Below the pieces are notes generated by a model, which worked only from the letters and a program-made list of their open reading frames with translations, made no database searches and was not told the DNA's origin. A stretch of DNA of 62,713 bases from positions 1-62,713 of the forward strand of contig JAICIO010000026.1 in NCBI GenBank assembly GCA_025924315.1, read 5' to 3'. Positions 34,902 to 44,875 of this stretch are shown piece after piece. The stretch is from Phycisphaerae bacterium (GTDB lineage: Bacteria > Planctomycetota > Phycisphaerae > Tepidisphaerales > Tepidisphaeraceae). Within the stretch, counting starts at the first letter, position 1; every line of letters begins with the position of its first letter. The position numbers and the translations under genes are program-made.

Positions 34902-35150
34902 ATGACTTCAATGCGTGACGCGAAGAAAATCCTGGAAGAGCAGTTCCTGGAGATGCGCTGGCGGTGTCTGTCGCTCGCCGCGGATCTCGACCGCCTCGAA
35001 CGCGCCCCGGGCGGAAAGGAATTGCTCGCGACCGACGCTCGCCTGCAAAAGCTGAAGCAGGCGATTCAGAAGATGTACGATACCGATCATCGCGCCGAGC
35101 AGGTGCAGATGGTCTTTTCCGATATGTCCGCACCGCCGAAACGGAATTGA
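34902..35150 (+). CDS. Small helical protein of unknown function
   Basis: The 82-residue protein is almost all helix with heptad-like hydrophobic spacing (KKILEEQFLEMRWRCLSLAAD, LQKLKQAIQKMYD), so a coiled coil or helical hairpin is likely. There is no signal or membrane segment. It leads a tight cluster with the two paralogous membrane proteins (6-bp gap, then 4-bp overlap). A second Met at codon 4 may be the true start. Confidence 0.6.
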   Translation: MTSMRDAKKILEEQFLEMRWRCLSLAADLDRLERAPGGKELLATDARLQKLKQAIQKMYDTDHRAEQVQMVFSDMSAPPKRN

Positions 35151-35156
35151 CACACG

Positions 35157-35432
35157 ATGGAGCGAACGCGCCTGAAAGAATTTCGACAGGTCCGCTGGGG
35201 TGCGGTGAAGTTGCATTGGACCGGAAAGGATGTCGCGGAGTATGAACGATGGCGCGGGAAACCGGTTTTCGGTAGCTGCAACCAGGGCGCGCCGGAATGG
35301 CTCGTCGTCGTTGCGATTATTTTGGTGCTTACCGCGATCGCAATTCCGGTTATTCGCCACGTCAGGATCGATGCGCAACGAGCGGTTGAGTTAAACGCAC
35401 AGCAGTCACAGTTGACGGATCGCGCTCAATGA
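35157..35432 (+). CDS. Small single-span membrane protein, paralogue A
   Basis: The 91-residue protein begins MERTRLKEFRQVRWGAVKLHWTGKD, a short basic domain, then has one membrane helix (about residues 48-66) and a polar tail. The next gene has the same N-terminal pattern and layout, so the two came from a tandem duplication. Its stop overlaps the next start by 4 bp. Function unknown. Confidence 0.65.
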   Translation: MERTRLKEFRQVRWGAVKLHWTGKDVAEYERWRGKPVFGSCNQGAPEWLVVVAIILVLTAIAIPVIRHVRIDAQRAVELNAQQSQLTDRAQ

Positions 35433-35659
35433 CCCGTGAACGCCTGAAAGAATTTCGCAAAGTCCGTCGCGGCGCGGTGATGCTTCACTGGACGCCGCAG
35501 GACGCGTCTGATTATCAGGCATGGCTCACGCGCCGGCCCATGTCTGACTCAACCGCGCTCGTTACGTTTTGCGCGCTGATGCTCGCGATCGCTGTCCCGA
35601 TCATTCACCATCACAATCTGACCCATCACGCCGCCCATGGCGCCGTGATCCGACACTGA
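35429..35659 (+). CDS. Small single-span membrane protein, paralogue B
   Basis: The 76-residue protein begins MTRERLKEFRKVRRGAVMLHW, matching paralogue A at R-LKEFR-VR-GAV-LHWT-D--Y--W. One membrane helix follows (about residues 44-59), then a His-rich end (HHHNLTHHAAHGAVIRH) that paralogue A lacks and that could bind a metal. Confidence 0.65.
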   Translation: MTRERLKEFRKVRRGAVMLHWTPQDASDYQAWLTRRPMSDSTALVTFCALMLAIAVPIIHHHNLTHHAAHGAVIRH

Positions 35660-35664
35660 TTTTC

Positions 35665-36483
35665 ATGAAGCTCATCGACCCACACATCCATTGCGTTAGC
35701 AGAACAACCGACGATTACCTGTACATGGCCCGCGCCGGCGTGGTCGCTGTCTCCGAGCCCGCTTTCTGGGCTGGTTACGACCGCTCCAGTGCATCCAGCT
35801 TCGGGGACTACTTCCGACATCTGATGGAGATCGAACCGAAGCGCGCCGCCCGTTACGGCATCGATCACTACTGCTGGCTCTGCATCAATGCGAAGGAGGC
35901 CGAAGACGTCGCGCTCTCGCGCGAAGTCATTAAGCTCATCCCCCCGCTGCTCGACCATCCGCGGGTGCTCGGCGTCGGCGAGATCGGGCTCAACAAGAAC
36001 ACACGCAACGAAATCACCGTCTTCGAAGAGCAGGTCGATCTCGCAGCGAAGTACGATCAGCTCATCCTGATTCACACGCCACACCTCGACGACAAGCACA
36101 AAGGCACCGCGATCATCACCGATATTTTGAAGAACGATAAGCGGATCAAGCCGCACCGCGTGCTGATCGATCACTGCGAAGAGCACACGATCCGCGTCGC
36201 GCGCGACAATGGCTTCTGGGCCGGCCTGACAATCTATCCCGTCAGCAAAGTGACGCCCCTCCGCGCCGCTGACATCCTGGAACAATTCGGCCCCGACATG
36301 ATCTGCGTGAACAGCGCCAGCGACTGGGGCGAATCCTCGCCGAGCATGCTCACCGATACGATGCTCGAATACCGAAAGCGCGGGCACAGCGAGCAGGAAC
36401 TGACGAACATCTTTTACAACAACCCCTGCCGCTTCTTCGGCCAGAGTCCGAAGTGGAAGCTCAAACCGATCGAGCGCGCGTAG
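35665..36483 (+). CDS. TatD-family metal-dependent hydrolase
   Basis: The 272-residue TIM-barrel protein begins MKLIDPHIHCVSR with the HxH metal motif, then GVGEIGLNK with the conserved Glu, LILIHTPHL, VLIDHCEEH and SASDWGESS with the terminal Asp. It resembles the EboB-like branch of TatD proteins more than DNase TatD, but no other ebo genes are present. The start at 35665 is 5 nt after the previous stop. Substrate unknown. Confidence 0.8.
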   Translation: MKLIDPHIHCVSRTTDDYLYMARAGVVAVSEPAFWAGYDRSSASSFGDYFRHLMEIEPKRAARYGIDHYCWLCINAKEAEDVALSREVIKLIPPLLDHPRVLGVGEIGLNKNTRNEITVFEEQVDLAAKYDQLILIHTPHLDDKHKGTAIITDILKNDKRIKPHRVLIDHCEEHTIRVARDNGFWAGLTIYPVSKVTPLRAADILEQFGPDMICVNSASDWGESSPSMLTDTMLEYRKRGHSEQELTNIFYNNPCRFFGQSPKWKLKPIERA

Positions 36484-36504
36484 ACGCTCGCTCAATTCGC
36501 GTTC

Positions 36505-36580
36505 GTAGGGTGCGCTTCAGCGCACCGGTTACTTCTTTCGTGCGCAAAATGAATAACCGGTGCGCTGAAGCGCACCCTAC
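36505..36580. repeat. REPIN-like inverted pair, GTAG/CTAC type, copy 4
   Basis: The left arm (36505-36531) begins GTAGGGTGCGCTTCAGCGCACC and the right arm (36554-36580) is its perfect 27-bp reverse complement. This is the best-preserved copy and lies just after the TatD gene. Confidence 0.9.
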
Positions 36581-36648
36581 CAAAAGACCTGGAACTGCGA
36601 CTGAATTCGAAAGCGTATTAGTGGCGTTCAAGTCAGACGCAGTGTCAT

Positions 36649-38805
36649 CTACAACCCACTCGGTCGCTGACGCGTGAACTCCGGCGCTTCGGTCAGCTTC
36701 TTGATTTTCAGATCCTTGAACCGCGCTTTCTTCCCCACATGCAGCGCGAATTCCCATGCGCCGACGCCGACGAAACTTCGCCGCGGTTCGGGGCCGCCTT
36801 CCTGCTGAATCTGCACTCCAATCGCCGCATTGCCATTCATCGAGACGCCCGCGACGCCATCCCATACGGCGACGTCGACTCGATCCTTTCCGGTGAACGG
36901 GATGTCCATTGGCCATCCATATTTTGCCTGGCCGAAGTACATCTTGTGCCACGGCGCGCCGAGCCAGATTCCCTTTGCCTTGTCCCAATCCCAGTAACTC
37001 ACGATGGTCCCCGGGCTGAAGCTTTTGTGCGGATCGGACACGTCGAAGTCGATCGCATACGAGATCTCGAAGCGATCGCCGAAATTGCAGCCGCAAACGA
37101 GACCGAGTCCGCCCTCTTCGCTCTCGCCGACGAGCGTGCCGTCGGGATCGACCTTCCATTCGCCACCAATGCGATACCATCCCAACTGCGTTGCGTCCGG
37201 CTGTATCGAGACCTCTTCGCCCGCGTTGAAGGCCTTCTGCCACTTCAGTTCCTGCAGGCGCATCTTGGCGAACGGAGCGCCCGGCTCGTCCGCCATCATC
37301 TTCGTCGCGAGCGCGTCATACGTCTTGATCGCGTCGTCTAACTTCCCCGCGGCGGCGGATTCCTCCGCGGTCTTCAGCTCGGCAGCGTGCTCCCCACCGA
37401 GCAACGGAACCGCCGCGAGCACGCGCGACGCAATCTGATGGGCGGAATTCAGCCCGCGATACGCGCTGTCCATATGCTTGTCGTCCGTGCGCATCTGTTT
37501 CATCGTCGCCAGCGCATCGGTGAACTTGCCGCTTTGATATTGGATGCCGACCTTGAACCCCTGATACCACTCGCGAGAGTTCGCTTCGAGCGGACTGGCG
37601 GCATAACCGTCGAGCACTTCGCACGCAGTCTTGTACACCGCCGGCTCGGTGAAGACATACGGTCGCCCGCCCATGTCGTCGGCGACCGTCCGCGCGGCCC
37701 AGATGAATTGATACGGCACACCGGTGTCGTACCGTTTCGTGGCGACGCATTCGCGACCGAATGCAAGCATCATCGCGTGGCTCCCGCCCCATCGCGGCAG
37801 CATCGCTCCGAAAAGCGCGCTGTACGCCTCCATGTAATCGAATTGCCCCTGAACCGCGCGATCGAACCACGTTCGCGGATTCTCGTTCGGCCCTTGGGCT
37901 CCGCCGCCCATCATCACCGTGATCATCGCGGTCGCGGCTTCAGGGTATTTCGGCTCCAGCTCATACGCTTTCTTGAGGCACTCATACGACGCCGACAAAT
38001 GCGCGTTGAACTGCTTCCACCCTTCTTCGGTCACGCTGTTCGCCCATCCGCTGCCGCGCGCTTCCCATGCGGCGTCGATGTGATAACGTCCGCCGACCAT
38101 GTTGGTGAGCCATGGTTCGCCCTTCAGCTCCTTCAACCGCTCGTAGAACACGCGGCGCTCTTCGAACGGCTTCGTCGCGATCACCTGCGCGAAGTTGTCG
38201 TAATAGACGCGTCGATCGAAACCCTTCAGGTCCGCTGCGGAAAATGCCGCGAGCCATTCGTCCTCCTCGACTTTCCAGTATCGAGCGATGTCCGGCGCGT
38301 TTCGATTCTTATCGAGGTGCGAGATGAGCCGTTCGTTCGCGTAGATCGCGCGGATAAGCGGATAGTGCGAATCCGGCATCGCCGCCGCCGCGCGCTCCAG
38401 GTACGGCCTCGCTTCGTCCTTCGCGTTGCGCTCATCGAGCAGCGCGCCGTAGCAGTAGATCACCAGCGGATCATCGCACCCTTCGTCCAGCGCCGCCTTT
38501 GCGGTCTTCTCCAGCTCGTCGCGCGGCGTCGCCGGAACGCGCGCCCGCTCGTGCACCGCGTTGTTTGTGAAAAACTTGGCCATGCCGTCGAGCAGCTTGG
38601 TCACATCCGCGTCCCACTTTGGATCGCGCTTCCCGCTCGACTGATACGCCTCCGAAAGCGATCGCTGGTGGAACGCGAGCAACTCCTTCGCGTAATCGAG
38701 CTGCGTGTAAACTTTCGGATCGCCCGTGCCTGGAATGACCGCGAACGATCGGGCCGGCGCGCAAAGAGCCACGGCGATGAACAGTGTCAAAAACCACTTT
38801 GGCAT
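36649..38805 (-). CDS. Secreted TPR-like protein with C-terminal lectin-like domain
   Basis: The 718-residue protein has a signal peptide (about residues 1-22), then an alpha-helical repeat region with Ala-rich helices and periodic acidic/aromatic residues (EARPYLERAAAAMPDSHYPLI), like TPR or DUF4034-type domains. From about residue 550 a beta-rich domain follows (WYRIGGEWKVDPDGTLVGES ... VDVAVWDGVAGVSMNG) that looks like a concanavalin or 3-keto-disaccharide hydrolase-like fold. It is probably periplasmic or extracellular. Function unknown. Confidence 0.65.
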   Translation of the reverse strand: MPKWFLTLFIAVALCAPARSFAVIPGTGDPKVYTQLDYAKELLAFHQRSLSEAYQSSGKRDPKWDADVTKLLDGMAKFFTNNAVHERARVPATPRDELEKTAKAALDEGCDDPLVIYCYGALLDERNAKDEARPYLERAAAAMPDSHYPLIRAIYANERLISHLDKNRNAPDIARYWKVEEDEWLAAFSAADLKGFDRRVYYDNFAQVIATKPFEERRVFYERLKELKGEPWLTNMVGGRYHIDAAWEARGSGWANSVTEEGWKQFNAHLSASYECLKKAYELEPKYPEAATAMITVMMGGGAQGPNENPRTWFDRAVQGQFDYMEAYSALFGAMLPRWGGSHAMMLAFGRECVATKRYDTGVPYQFIWAARTVADDMGGRPYVFTEPAVYKTACEVLDGYAASPLEANSREWYQGFKVGIQYQSGKFTDALATMKQMRTDDKHMDSAYRGLNSAHQIASRVLAAVPLLGGEHAAELKTAEESAAAGKLDDAIKTYDALATKMMADEPGAPFAKMRLQELKWQKAFNAGEEVSIQPDATQLGWYRIGGEWKVDPDGTLVGESEEGGLGLVCGCNFGDRFEISYAIDFDVSDPHKSFSPGTIVSYWDWDKAKGIWLGAPWHKMYFGQAKYGWPMDIPFTGKDRVDVAVWDGVAGVSMNGNAAIGVQIQQEGGPEPRRSFVGVGAWEFALHVGKKARFKDLKIKKLTEAPEFTRQRPSGL

Positions 38806-38828
38806 GAAGAACCCCTTTCACGAAGTGC

Positions 38829-39956
38829 GTGGGATGGCGACATGATACTTCACGACCGCTTCGCGACAAAAACTTTCGCGGGCTGAATTCGCTTGATTCT
38901 GCAAGCCTTTTCGCGGAGTTAACTCAGCTGGTGACTGTCGAATTCCGGGAAATTGCCCAGGCCGATCGGGTTGGCTCGCACGGCCCAGCGCAGCGGGAGC
39001 GACTCCCGTTGGTTGAGCTTGCGCGCGTGATCGCCGCGATTGCGATCATCTGGATCCACGCCGTCGAGTCGCCGCAGCTCGATCGCACGACCGCGATGGC
39101 GCGCTTCGCGGTGCCGTTCTTTGTCATCACGTCGCTGGTCTTTCTCGGCGAGAGTTTACGACGACGACCGGATCAGGGCTGGACCGAATATGCGCGACGC
39201 CGATTCATGCGGCTTTATGTGCCGTTTCTCGTGTGGTCGGTAATCTACATTCTCGCGCGGGCGGTGAAGCACCTCTTCGTGCACGACACAAGCCCCCTGC
39301 GCATTCGGCCGAATCTTCTCTGGGCCGGGGTGACCGAGCAGTTGTGGTTCCTGCCCTTCCTGCTCGTCGTCCTGGTCATCGCATTTCCGCTGATGCGCCT
39401 CGCGACGCGATGCAATCTGGCGTGGCTAGTCGCGATCATCGGAGTGGCGATTTGCTTCGGCGCTCTTATTATCCCCACTCCGAGTTTCGTGCTCGATGGA
39501 CCAACTACGTTCTTCGTCGCGACCGCGATGGTCGCCGTTCCATCGGCGGGAATCGGGCTGACGATCGCGGCGATTTTCCCGCCCATCAAACGCTTCGCAC
39601 AGAACTCGATTGTCGCGCTCATCTCCGCGGCCGTCTGGATCGGTACGCTCGTCGCACTCCTGATCCACGGACGCAACACCCTACTCGAAACATTCTCCGG
39701 CCTCTTTCTGTTGGTCGCCTGTCTCGCGCCGATCTCAGGTGCGAAGCGCTTCGACCGGCTTGGCCCGTACGCATTCGGAATCTACCTTTGCCACGTGCTG
39801 TGGATCGAATTCATTCAGGCGATCGGGCACCGCGCCGGCGTCCATGTGAGCCCTGCCTTCGACCTCGCGGTCGGCATCCTCGCGACGGTACTCAGCATCG
39901 CGCTTGTTGCGGTGATTCTCCGATCGAAAACCGCGTCACGATTGTTGTTGCCGTGA
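38829..39956 (+). CDS. Acyltransferase family 3 membrane protein
   Basis: The 375-residue protein has about ten membrane segments. The first, RLPLVELARVIAAIAIIWIH, with the charged or His residue after it, and the loop YARRRFMRLYVPFLVWSVIY match the Acyl_transf_3 family, which O-acetylates surface sugars or other lipids. The first 50 residues look non-conserved; a GTG near 38932 or another downstream codon may be the real start. It is divergent from the secreted protein at 38805. Confidence 0.75.
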   Translation: MGWRHDTSRPLRDKNFRGLNSLDSASLFAELTQLVTVEFREIAQADRVGSHGPAQRERLPLVELARVIAAIAIIWIHAVESPQLDRTTAMARFAVPFFVITSLVFLGESLRRRPDQGWTEYARRRFMRLYVPFLVWSVIYILARAVKHLFVHDTSPLRIRPNLLWAGVTEQLWFLPFLLVVLVIAFPLMRLATRCNLAWLVAIIGVAICFGALIIPTPSFVLDGPTTFFVATAMVAVPSAGIGLTIAAIFPPIKRFAQNSIVALISAAVWIGTLVALLIHGRNTLLETFSGLFLLVACLAPISGAKRFDRLGPYAFGIYLCHVLWIEFIQAIGHRAGVHVSPAFDLAVGILATVLSIALVAVILRSKTASRLLLP

Positions 39957-39992
39957 CTTGATTTTGGTCACCAGCACGACGAGGCTGACCGT

Positions 39993-41006
39993 ATGACTTT
40001 GCTTCAGTGGGGAATCCTCGGGACAGGCAACATCGCGGGGCAATTCGCAGCGGGCATAAGGACCGCGCGACGCGGCGCGCTCGCCGCTGTTGCCTCGCGC
40101 TCGGAAGATTCTGCGCGCACGTTTTCGCAGAAGCATCACATCGCAACTGCCCATTCAAGCTACGAAACCATCCTTCGCGACGAGCGTGTGCAGGCGATCT
40201 ACCTTTCGCTGCCGAACTCGATGCATCACGAGTGGACGATCAAGTGCTTGCGCGCCGGCAAGCACGTCCTGTGCGAAAAGCCATTCGCGCGCGACGTCGC
40301 GGAGAGCGAAGAAATGTTCGACGTCGCGAAGCGCGAGGGCCGTGTGCTGATGGAAGCCTTTATGTATCGCAGCCACCCGCAAACGCTTGGCGTACTCGAC
40401 GCGATCCGCCGCGGTGAGATCGGGCAGGTCAAGCTCATGAAGCTGAGCTTCTGCTATCGCACGAACAAGATCGACGGCAACGTGCGATTCAGCCATGCGC
40501 TCGCCGGTGGAGCGCTGATGGACGTCGGCTGCTATTGCATCAACCTCGCGAGAGCCGTCGCGAATGCCGAGCCGTCGCACGTGAACGCGCACGCCGTGAT
40601 GCACGAAAGCGGCGTCGATGAACAACTCACCGCCAGCCTGGAATTTCCCGACGGAATCCTCGCGACGATGGCCTGCGGCATGCGCGTACAGGCGGACAAC
40701 ACCGCCCAGATCTGCGGCACTGAAGGCTACATCGAAATCCCCTGGCCGTGGAAACCGCCCGCGGGGAAAGCCGGCTTCACCATCGCCCGTTCAATTCCCC
40801 CGCGCCAGGACAATCCGAACATTCCCGCTCCTCCCCCTCGCCAATGGTTCAGCACCGAAGCGGACCGCGACCTTTATGCAATGGAAGCCGACGAATTCGC
40901 CGAGTGCGTCCTCGACGATAAACCGCCGCGCATCCCGCGCGAAGACACCCTCGGCAACATGCATGTGCTCGATCAGATGCGCGAGCAAATCGGCTTAAAG
41001 TGGTAG
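39993..41006 (+). CDS. Gfo/Idh/MocA-family oxidoreductase
   Basis: The 337-residue protein opens with a Rossmann fold (WGILGTGNIAGQFAAGI) for NAD(P), then the family motif VLCEKPFARDVAES (Lys-Pro of the active site) and EAFMYRSHPQT. The C-terminal alpha/beta domain has DVGCYCINLARAV. It should oxidise or reduce a sugar or cyclitol. No signal peptide; acts in the cytoplasm. Substrate unknown. Confidence 0.9.
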   Translation: MTLLQWGILGTGNIAGQFAAGIRTARRGALAAVASRSEDSARTFSQKHHIATAHSSYETILRDERVQAIYLSLPNSMHHEWTIKCLRAGKHVLCEKPFARDVAESEEMFDVAKREGRVLMEAFMYRSHPQTLGVLDAIRRGEIGQVKLMKLSFCYRTNKIDGNVRFSHALAGGALMDVGCYCINLARAVANAEPSHVNAHAVMHESGVDEQLTASLEFPDGILATMACGMRVQADNTAQICGTEGYIEIPWPWKPPAGKAGFTIARSIPPRQDNPNIPAPPPRQWFSTEADRDLYAMEADEFAECVLDDKPPRIPREDTLGNMHVLDQMREQIGLKW

Positions 41007-41037
41007 CACACTGGACATCGCGAAGAGTGTCAGCGAG

Positions 41038-42455
41038 ATGCGTGCGCTGGCGCTTATTTTTGCTGTCGCTTGTTCAACTGGCGCACTCGCCGCCTCGCCG
41101 ATGATCATGCTGACGGTCGAAGGCGCCGCCGCATCGGCGGATCGCGTCGTCGTCGGCCGCGTCAAATCCGTTGCGACCGTCAACCTGCCGCAAGCGCCGC
41201 ACTTCAACTCTGGCAACGGATCACTATTGCTGTCACGGAGACGCTTAAGGGCCCCACCCGTAGCGAAGTCGATCTGTACGAGCCGGGCGATAATTTCCTG
41301 CCCCTTTCGGAATCGCAGTGGTATAGCGCGAAGAGCGAATTCCTCTTCTGCCTCGTCAAAGGAAGCCGTTATGCCAGATGCGATCCGAAGTTCGCGAATG
41401 TTCCGCTGATGTTGCGCGCTCGAATGCTCGATTACTATTGTGCTTCACCATTTCCACTCGATGCGCCAGCGAATTATCCTGCGCTGTCCTTGGCATTCTC
41501 CGATCACCTTTCTCGCGACGACATCATCGCGACGGCGAAAGCGTTTTGTGGATCGGGCGTGACGACAACCATGGAATGCATCGAGCCGTCGCGAAACGTC
41601 AATCTGCCTCTCCTCGCGATTCCGCGCAACGCGTTGACCGAGTCGCTCGCCCGACACTGGGCGCGATCGCCCGACATCACTATGCGGTGGAACGCAGCGA
41701 GAGTTTTGCGCTATACCCAATCGGCGGAAAACATTGCTGCCCTTCGCGATATCGCCGCCGCGCCGATCGACCGGCCTGAGGGCCCTGTCACGCGTACGCT
41801 GGCCGAGGATACGTTGAGAAAATGGCATGTGCCGGTTCCACAGACCTCGACGCAGATTCCACCCAACTCTTCGACCACTCTCCTGATTGGCATTTCAGCG
41901 TCCCTCCTGGTCGGACTCTTCTATCTCCGTCGCGGCGAGATGTGGCGAGTTTCTCGACTGTTCACGGCTGCAATGATCATGTGCGGCGTCGCGATCGCAA
42001 TCGTCGGATATTGCAGCTATTCCCAGCCACAAGGGTGGGAGTCGGCGACTTGGGAATTAGCATTCCGCGAAGGGAAACTGGTGCTGGTGTATCGCACGCG
42101 ACTCGACACCGCACCCGTCGGTTCGTGGCATCGCGTCGCGTGTTCGGACCTTTCGGCCGTTGATGTGTACTTTCGTGGTGAGTGTTGGGGATGTGGATTT
42201 CTTCCAGGCCAGTTCGACGGCGGCATGAACAGCTGGGGGCAAGAGATTTACCCGATGTGGACGACGTGCCTCGGTATCGCGGTGCCGATGTGGAAACTCG
42301 CCGTCGCCGCGCTTGTTCCCATCGTGCTCCTACATTTCATTCGGTTCGTCATCCGGTGGCGTGCGCGGCGGCGCAAGGGTTTCGAGGTTCTCCTCATCTC
42401 TTCGCCGACGACTTTCTCAGACGTCTTACCGCGGCCAGCGGATTTGTCGCGCTGA
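41038..42455 (+). pseudogene. Frameshifted secreted/membrane protein of unknown function
   Basis: The first frame (41038-) gives a signal peptide (MRALALIFAVACSTGALAAS) and ADRVVVGRVKSVATV. After about codon 58 the reading continues in another frame as LWQRITIAVTETLKG and runs to 42455. The join is near 41200-41215 and needs a one-base loss or similar. The second part has a globular segment, then about four hydrophobic segments and a basic end. No slippery heptamer is seen, so a mutation or sequencing error is likelier than programmed shifting. It overlaps the next gene by 62 bp. Confidence 0.6.
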
Positions 42456-43491
42456 CGACGTAGTGCGGCAGCTGGTGATAGTTTTCGTTCACGCATTCGC
42501 AGATGCCGTTCACCTTGAAATCAGCGACCAGGTCGCTCACCAGCTTCACCGCACGGTCCCGATCTTTTTCTGCGATCGCTTCAATCACCCAACCCGACGC
42601 CGTCGCCCAGTGGGCGCCGTTCTGATACTTCTCTCGCGGAAACTCGTAGAGATATCGCTGCCAATACTCGCCTTTGAGCAGGTGGCGAACCTGGCCGCAC
42701 CACATGTATTGATCGAGGTGATTGTGCAGAAACGTAAGGATCGCGTCCTTCTTTGATCCCAGCGGAATGTCGATCGAAATTGCGTACGCGTTTGCCCAGA
42801 TGTCGATCTGCCGACAATCGATCGTCGCCGCGAAGAGCGCGCCCGTCTTCTCGTCGATGAGCCGAGCGAGTGACGCCTCAATTTGCTTCGCGCGATCGAG
42901 AAACGGCTCCTCATTCATCACCCGACATGCCCGCCAGTAGAGCAACGACTCCATGCACAACTCGCCCGTCTTCGCAATCGTATCCGTGAAACCATACGGC
43001 GAATGCGGCCGCTTCGGGTCATTCCACACCAGCCCGCTGTCGCTTCGCGGAACCCAGTCGAGCGTGCGGCGGAGCGTCGGCTTCCATTGGTCCCACTTCG
43101 CGAGATCCGTCGCACGTTTGCGGCACTGATCCGCGAGCAACACGAGGAACATCGGGTTGTCGAGGTTCTCCTGCCCGAGGGGATGATCTTCCGGCCCCGC
43201 CGTGTAGATCGCTTTGCCCTCCATCGTCACACGATCCGGCGCGGCCCCGTCCGCGCGCACACCTCGCAGCAGATACTCGCATCCCGCGACCAGATCCTTC
43301 GGCGAAATCAAATCGCCCGCGTACTCGACCATGTACGCAAAGTCCCGCGTCCACAGCGCGTGGTAATGTCCTTCGCCATCCGGCGTGTACAACCGCGTAC
43401 CGTCGTGTGCCGCCAGCTGACACCCCGCGAGCAACTTCCGCGATTGCTCGGTCAGGTATTGCTCGGCGTCTGCAAGAACATGCTCACTCAT
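42394..43491 (-). CDS. Six-hairpin glycosidase-like protein
   Basis: The 365-residue protein has repeated helices with DGEGHYHALWTRDFAYMVEYAG near the start and HWATASGWVIEAIAEKDRDRA near the end, like (alpha/alpha)6 glycosidases. Candidate catalytic acids are Asp in the WTRDFA segment and Glu in GELCMES. No signal peptide, so a cytoplasmic sugar-processing role is plausible. It is divergent from the secreted protein at 43542. Precise GH family uncertain. Confidence 0.65.
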   Translation of the reverse strand: MSEHVLADAEQYLTEQSRKLLAGCQLAAHDGTRLYTPDGEGHYHALWTRDFAYMVEYAGDLISPKDLVAGCEYLLRGVRADGAAPDRVTMEGKAIYTAGPEDHPLGQENLDNPMFLVLLADQCRKRATDLAKWDQWKPTLRRTLDWVPRSDSGLVWNDPKRPHSPYGFTDTIAKTGELCMESLLYWRACRVMNEEPFLDRAKQIEASLARLIDEKTGALFAATIDCRQIDIWANAYAISIDIPLGSKKDAILTFLHNHLDQYMWCGQVRHLLKGEYWQRYLYEFPREKYQNGAHWATASGWVIEAIAEKDRDRAVKLVSDLVADFKVNGICECVNENYHQLPHYVVSATNPLAAVRRLRKSSAKR

Positions 43492-43541
43492 ATCGCCCCG
43501 AGCGTATTGACTTTTCGCTCACAAGTCGATGTAACGCGAGG

Positions 43542-44816
43542 ATGCGACTTCTTTCGATTCTCACGATCGTGATATTGGTGTTATCGCTCGGCGCGCGGGA
43601 GGGCGATCCCGGCGCGCCGGGAGAGCCGGTTCCGTCTGCGAAACCGCAAGCCACGACCGAAACGCATGCCAAAGTCACCGGCGTTTACACCAGCATTCTT
43701 GAGTTCGCCTCGCGCCGCGCACTGGACGACGCGATCAAGTCCGATCCCTCCTTCCTGATGGACAAGCACAAGAAGGCGATGGCAACGATCGATGATCAAG
43801 CCGGCCTCAAGCTCGCACACGACGCCGGCTTCAACACGCTCTTCATGACGATCTACCCCCTCTGGGGCCGCGACTGGTACGACATCCCCGCGGGTCGCGA
43901 GCTCGTGCGTGACGCGATCAAGCGCAGTCGGGACTCGGGCTTCAAAGTCCACCTCGGCCTCTCACTGTTCAACGCGTGGTTCTGCCAGGATCCTTCGAAA
44001 TACAAAGGCGCCTCGCGCACGATTCAATGCGACGGCACCCGGCCGACGTGGGTCTGCTTCTTCGACGACGAACTCTGGAAGACCTACATCAAGAACGCCA
44101 CCGAGATGGCACAAATCGGCAAGGAAGCCGGCGGGGTGCAGGGCCTGTTCGTCGATCCCGAAGCCTACGGCCCCGAAGAATATCTCTGCTTCTGCCCCAA
44201 TTGCATTACAAAGTTCAACGCGTATGCGCACGAGCAAATGCCGACGAACCTCGTCAAGCCCGACGCCTGGCTCCACGCCCACAACCTCTGGGACAAATAC
44301 ACCAAGGACTGGCACGACCACGAAGTCCTGCGTCACGCGAACGACCTGCGCGACGCGGTCCACGCGATCGATCCGCACCTTCAGCTTTCTTCGCTTCTCT
44401 GGGATTATCCGGTCGCCGTCGGCACGGGCGACGCGCGACAGCAATACTTCCGCATGCTCGCCGTCGGTCTCGGCACGACCGAGCAACCCGCCTGGACGCT
44501 CCCCGAGCACACCTACTACTCCGACGCCGCCGACCTCGCGCGCATCATCAATCAAATCAACACCGACTTGGGCGCCCTGCACGCCAGAGACAAAGTCAAA
44601 ATCCTCCCCGGCCTCCGCATCCTCCGTCAACCCGCGGCCACTCTCGCCGACCGCGCGAAGGTGATTCACGACACGGATGTCCCCGGTTATTGGCTCTATG
44701 AACTGGCCGACCTGAGCCCCAGCAAAGGCATCATCGATTTCGAAGGCGCGGCCGTGGATCCGTTGCCGGATTACATCAATGCGTTGCACGAGATGAATGA
44801 AAAACTCTCCAAGTAA
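43542..44816 (+). CDS. Secreted TIM-barrel glycoside-hydrolase-like protein
   Basis: The 424-residue protein has a signal peptide (about residues 1-20). The globular part has TLFMTIYPLWGRDWYD, FKVHLGLSLFNAWF, GLFVDPEAYGPEEYLC (a conserved acidic DPE) and LQLSSLLWDYPVAVG, reminiscent of GHL-type or DUF4838-like barrels. FCPNC looks like a metal or disulfide pair. I start at 43542, after which the signal begins at once; the frame stays open upstream to 43407. Function not proven. Confidence 0.65.
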   Translation: MRLLSILTIVILVLSLGAREGDPGAPGEPVPSAKPQATTETHAKVTGVYTSILEFASRRALDDAIKSDPSFLMDKHKKAMATIDDQAGLKLAHDAGFNTLFMTIYPLWGRDWYDIPAGRELVRDAIKRSRDSGFKVHLGLSLFNAWFCQDPSKYKGASRTIQCDGTRPTWVCFFDDELWKTYIKNATEMAQIGKEAGGVQGLFVDPEAYGPEEYLCFCPNCITKFNAYAHEQMPTNLVKPDAWLHAHNLWDKYTKDWHDHEVLRHANDLRDAVHAIDPHLQLSSLLWDYPVAVGTGDARQQYFRMLAVGLGTTEQPAWTLPEHTYYSDAADLARIINQINTDLGALHARDKVKILPGLRILRQPAATLADRAKVIHDTDVPGYWLYELADLSPSKGIIDFEGAAVDPLPDYINALHEMNEKLSK

Positions 44817-44875
44817 CCACGGCGTCCCAACAGCGCAGGGAAGCATCCATCCGGTGAACGACCCCACTCCCTCCC

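Noticed and set aside
41200-41215. Programmed -1 frameshift in the gene at 41038
   Set aside because: No slippery heptamer or downstream pseudoknot is apparent at the junction.
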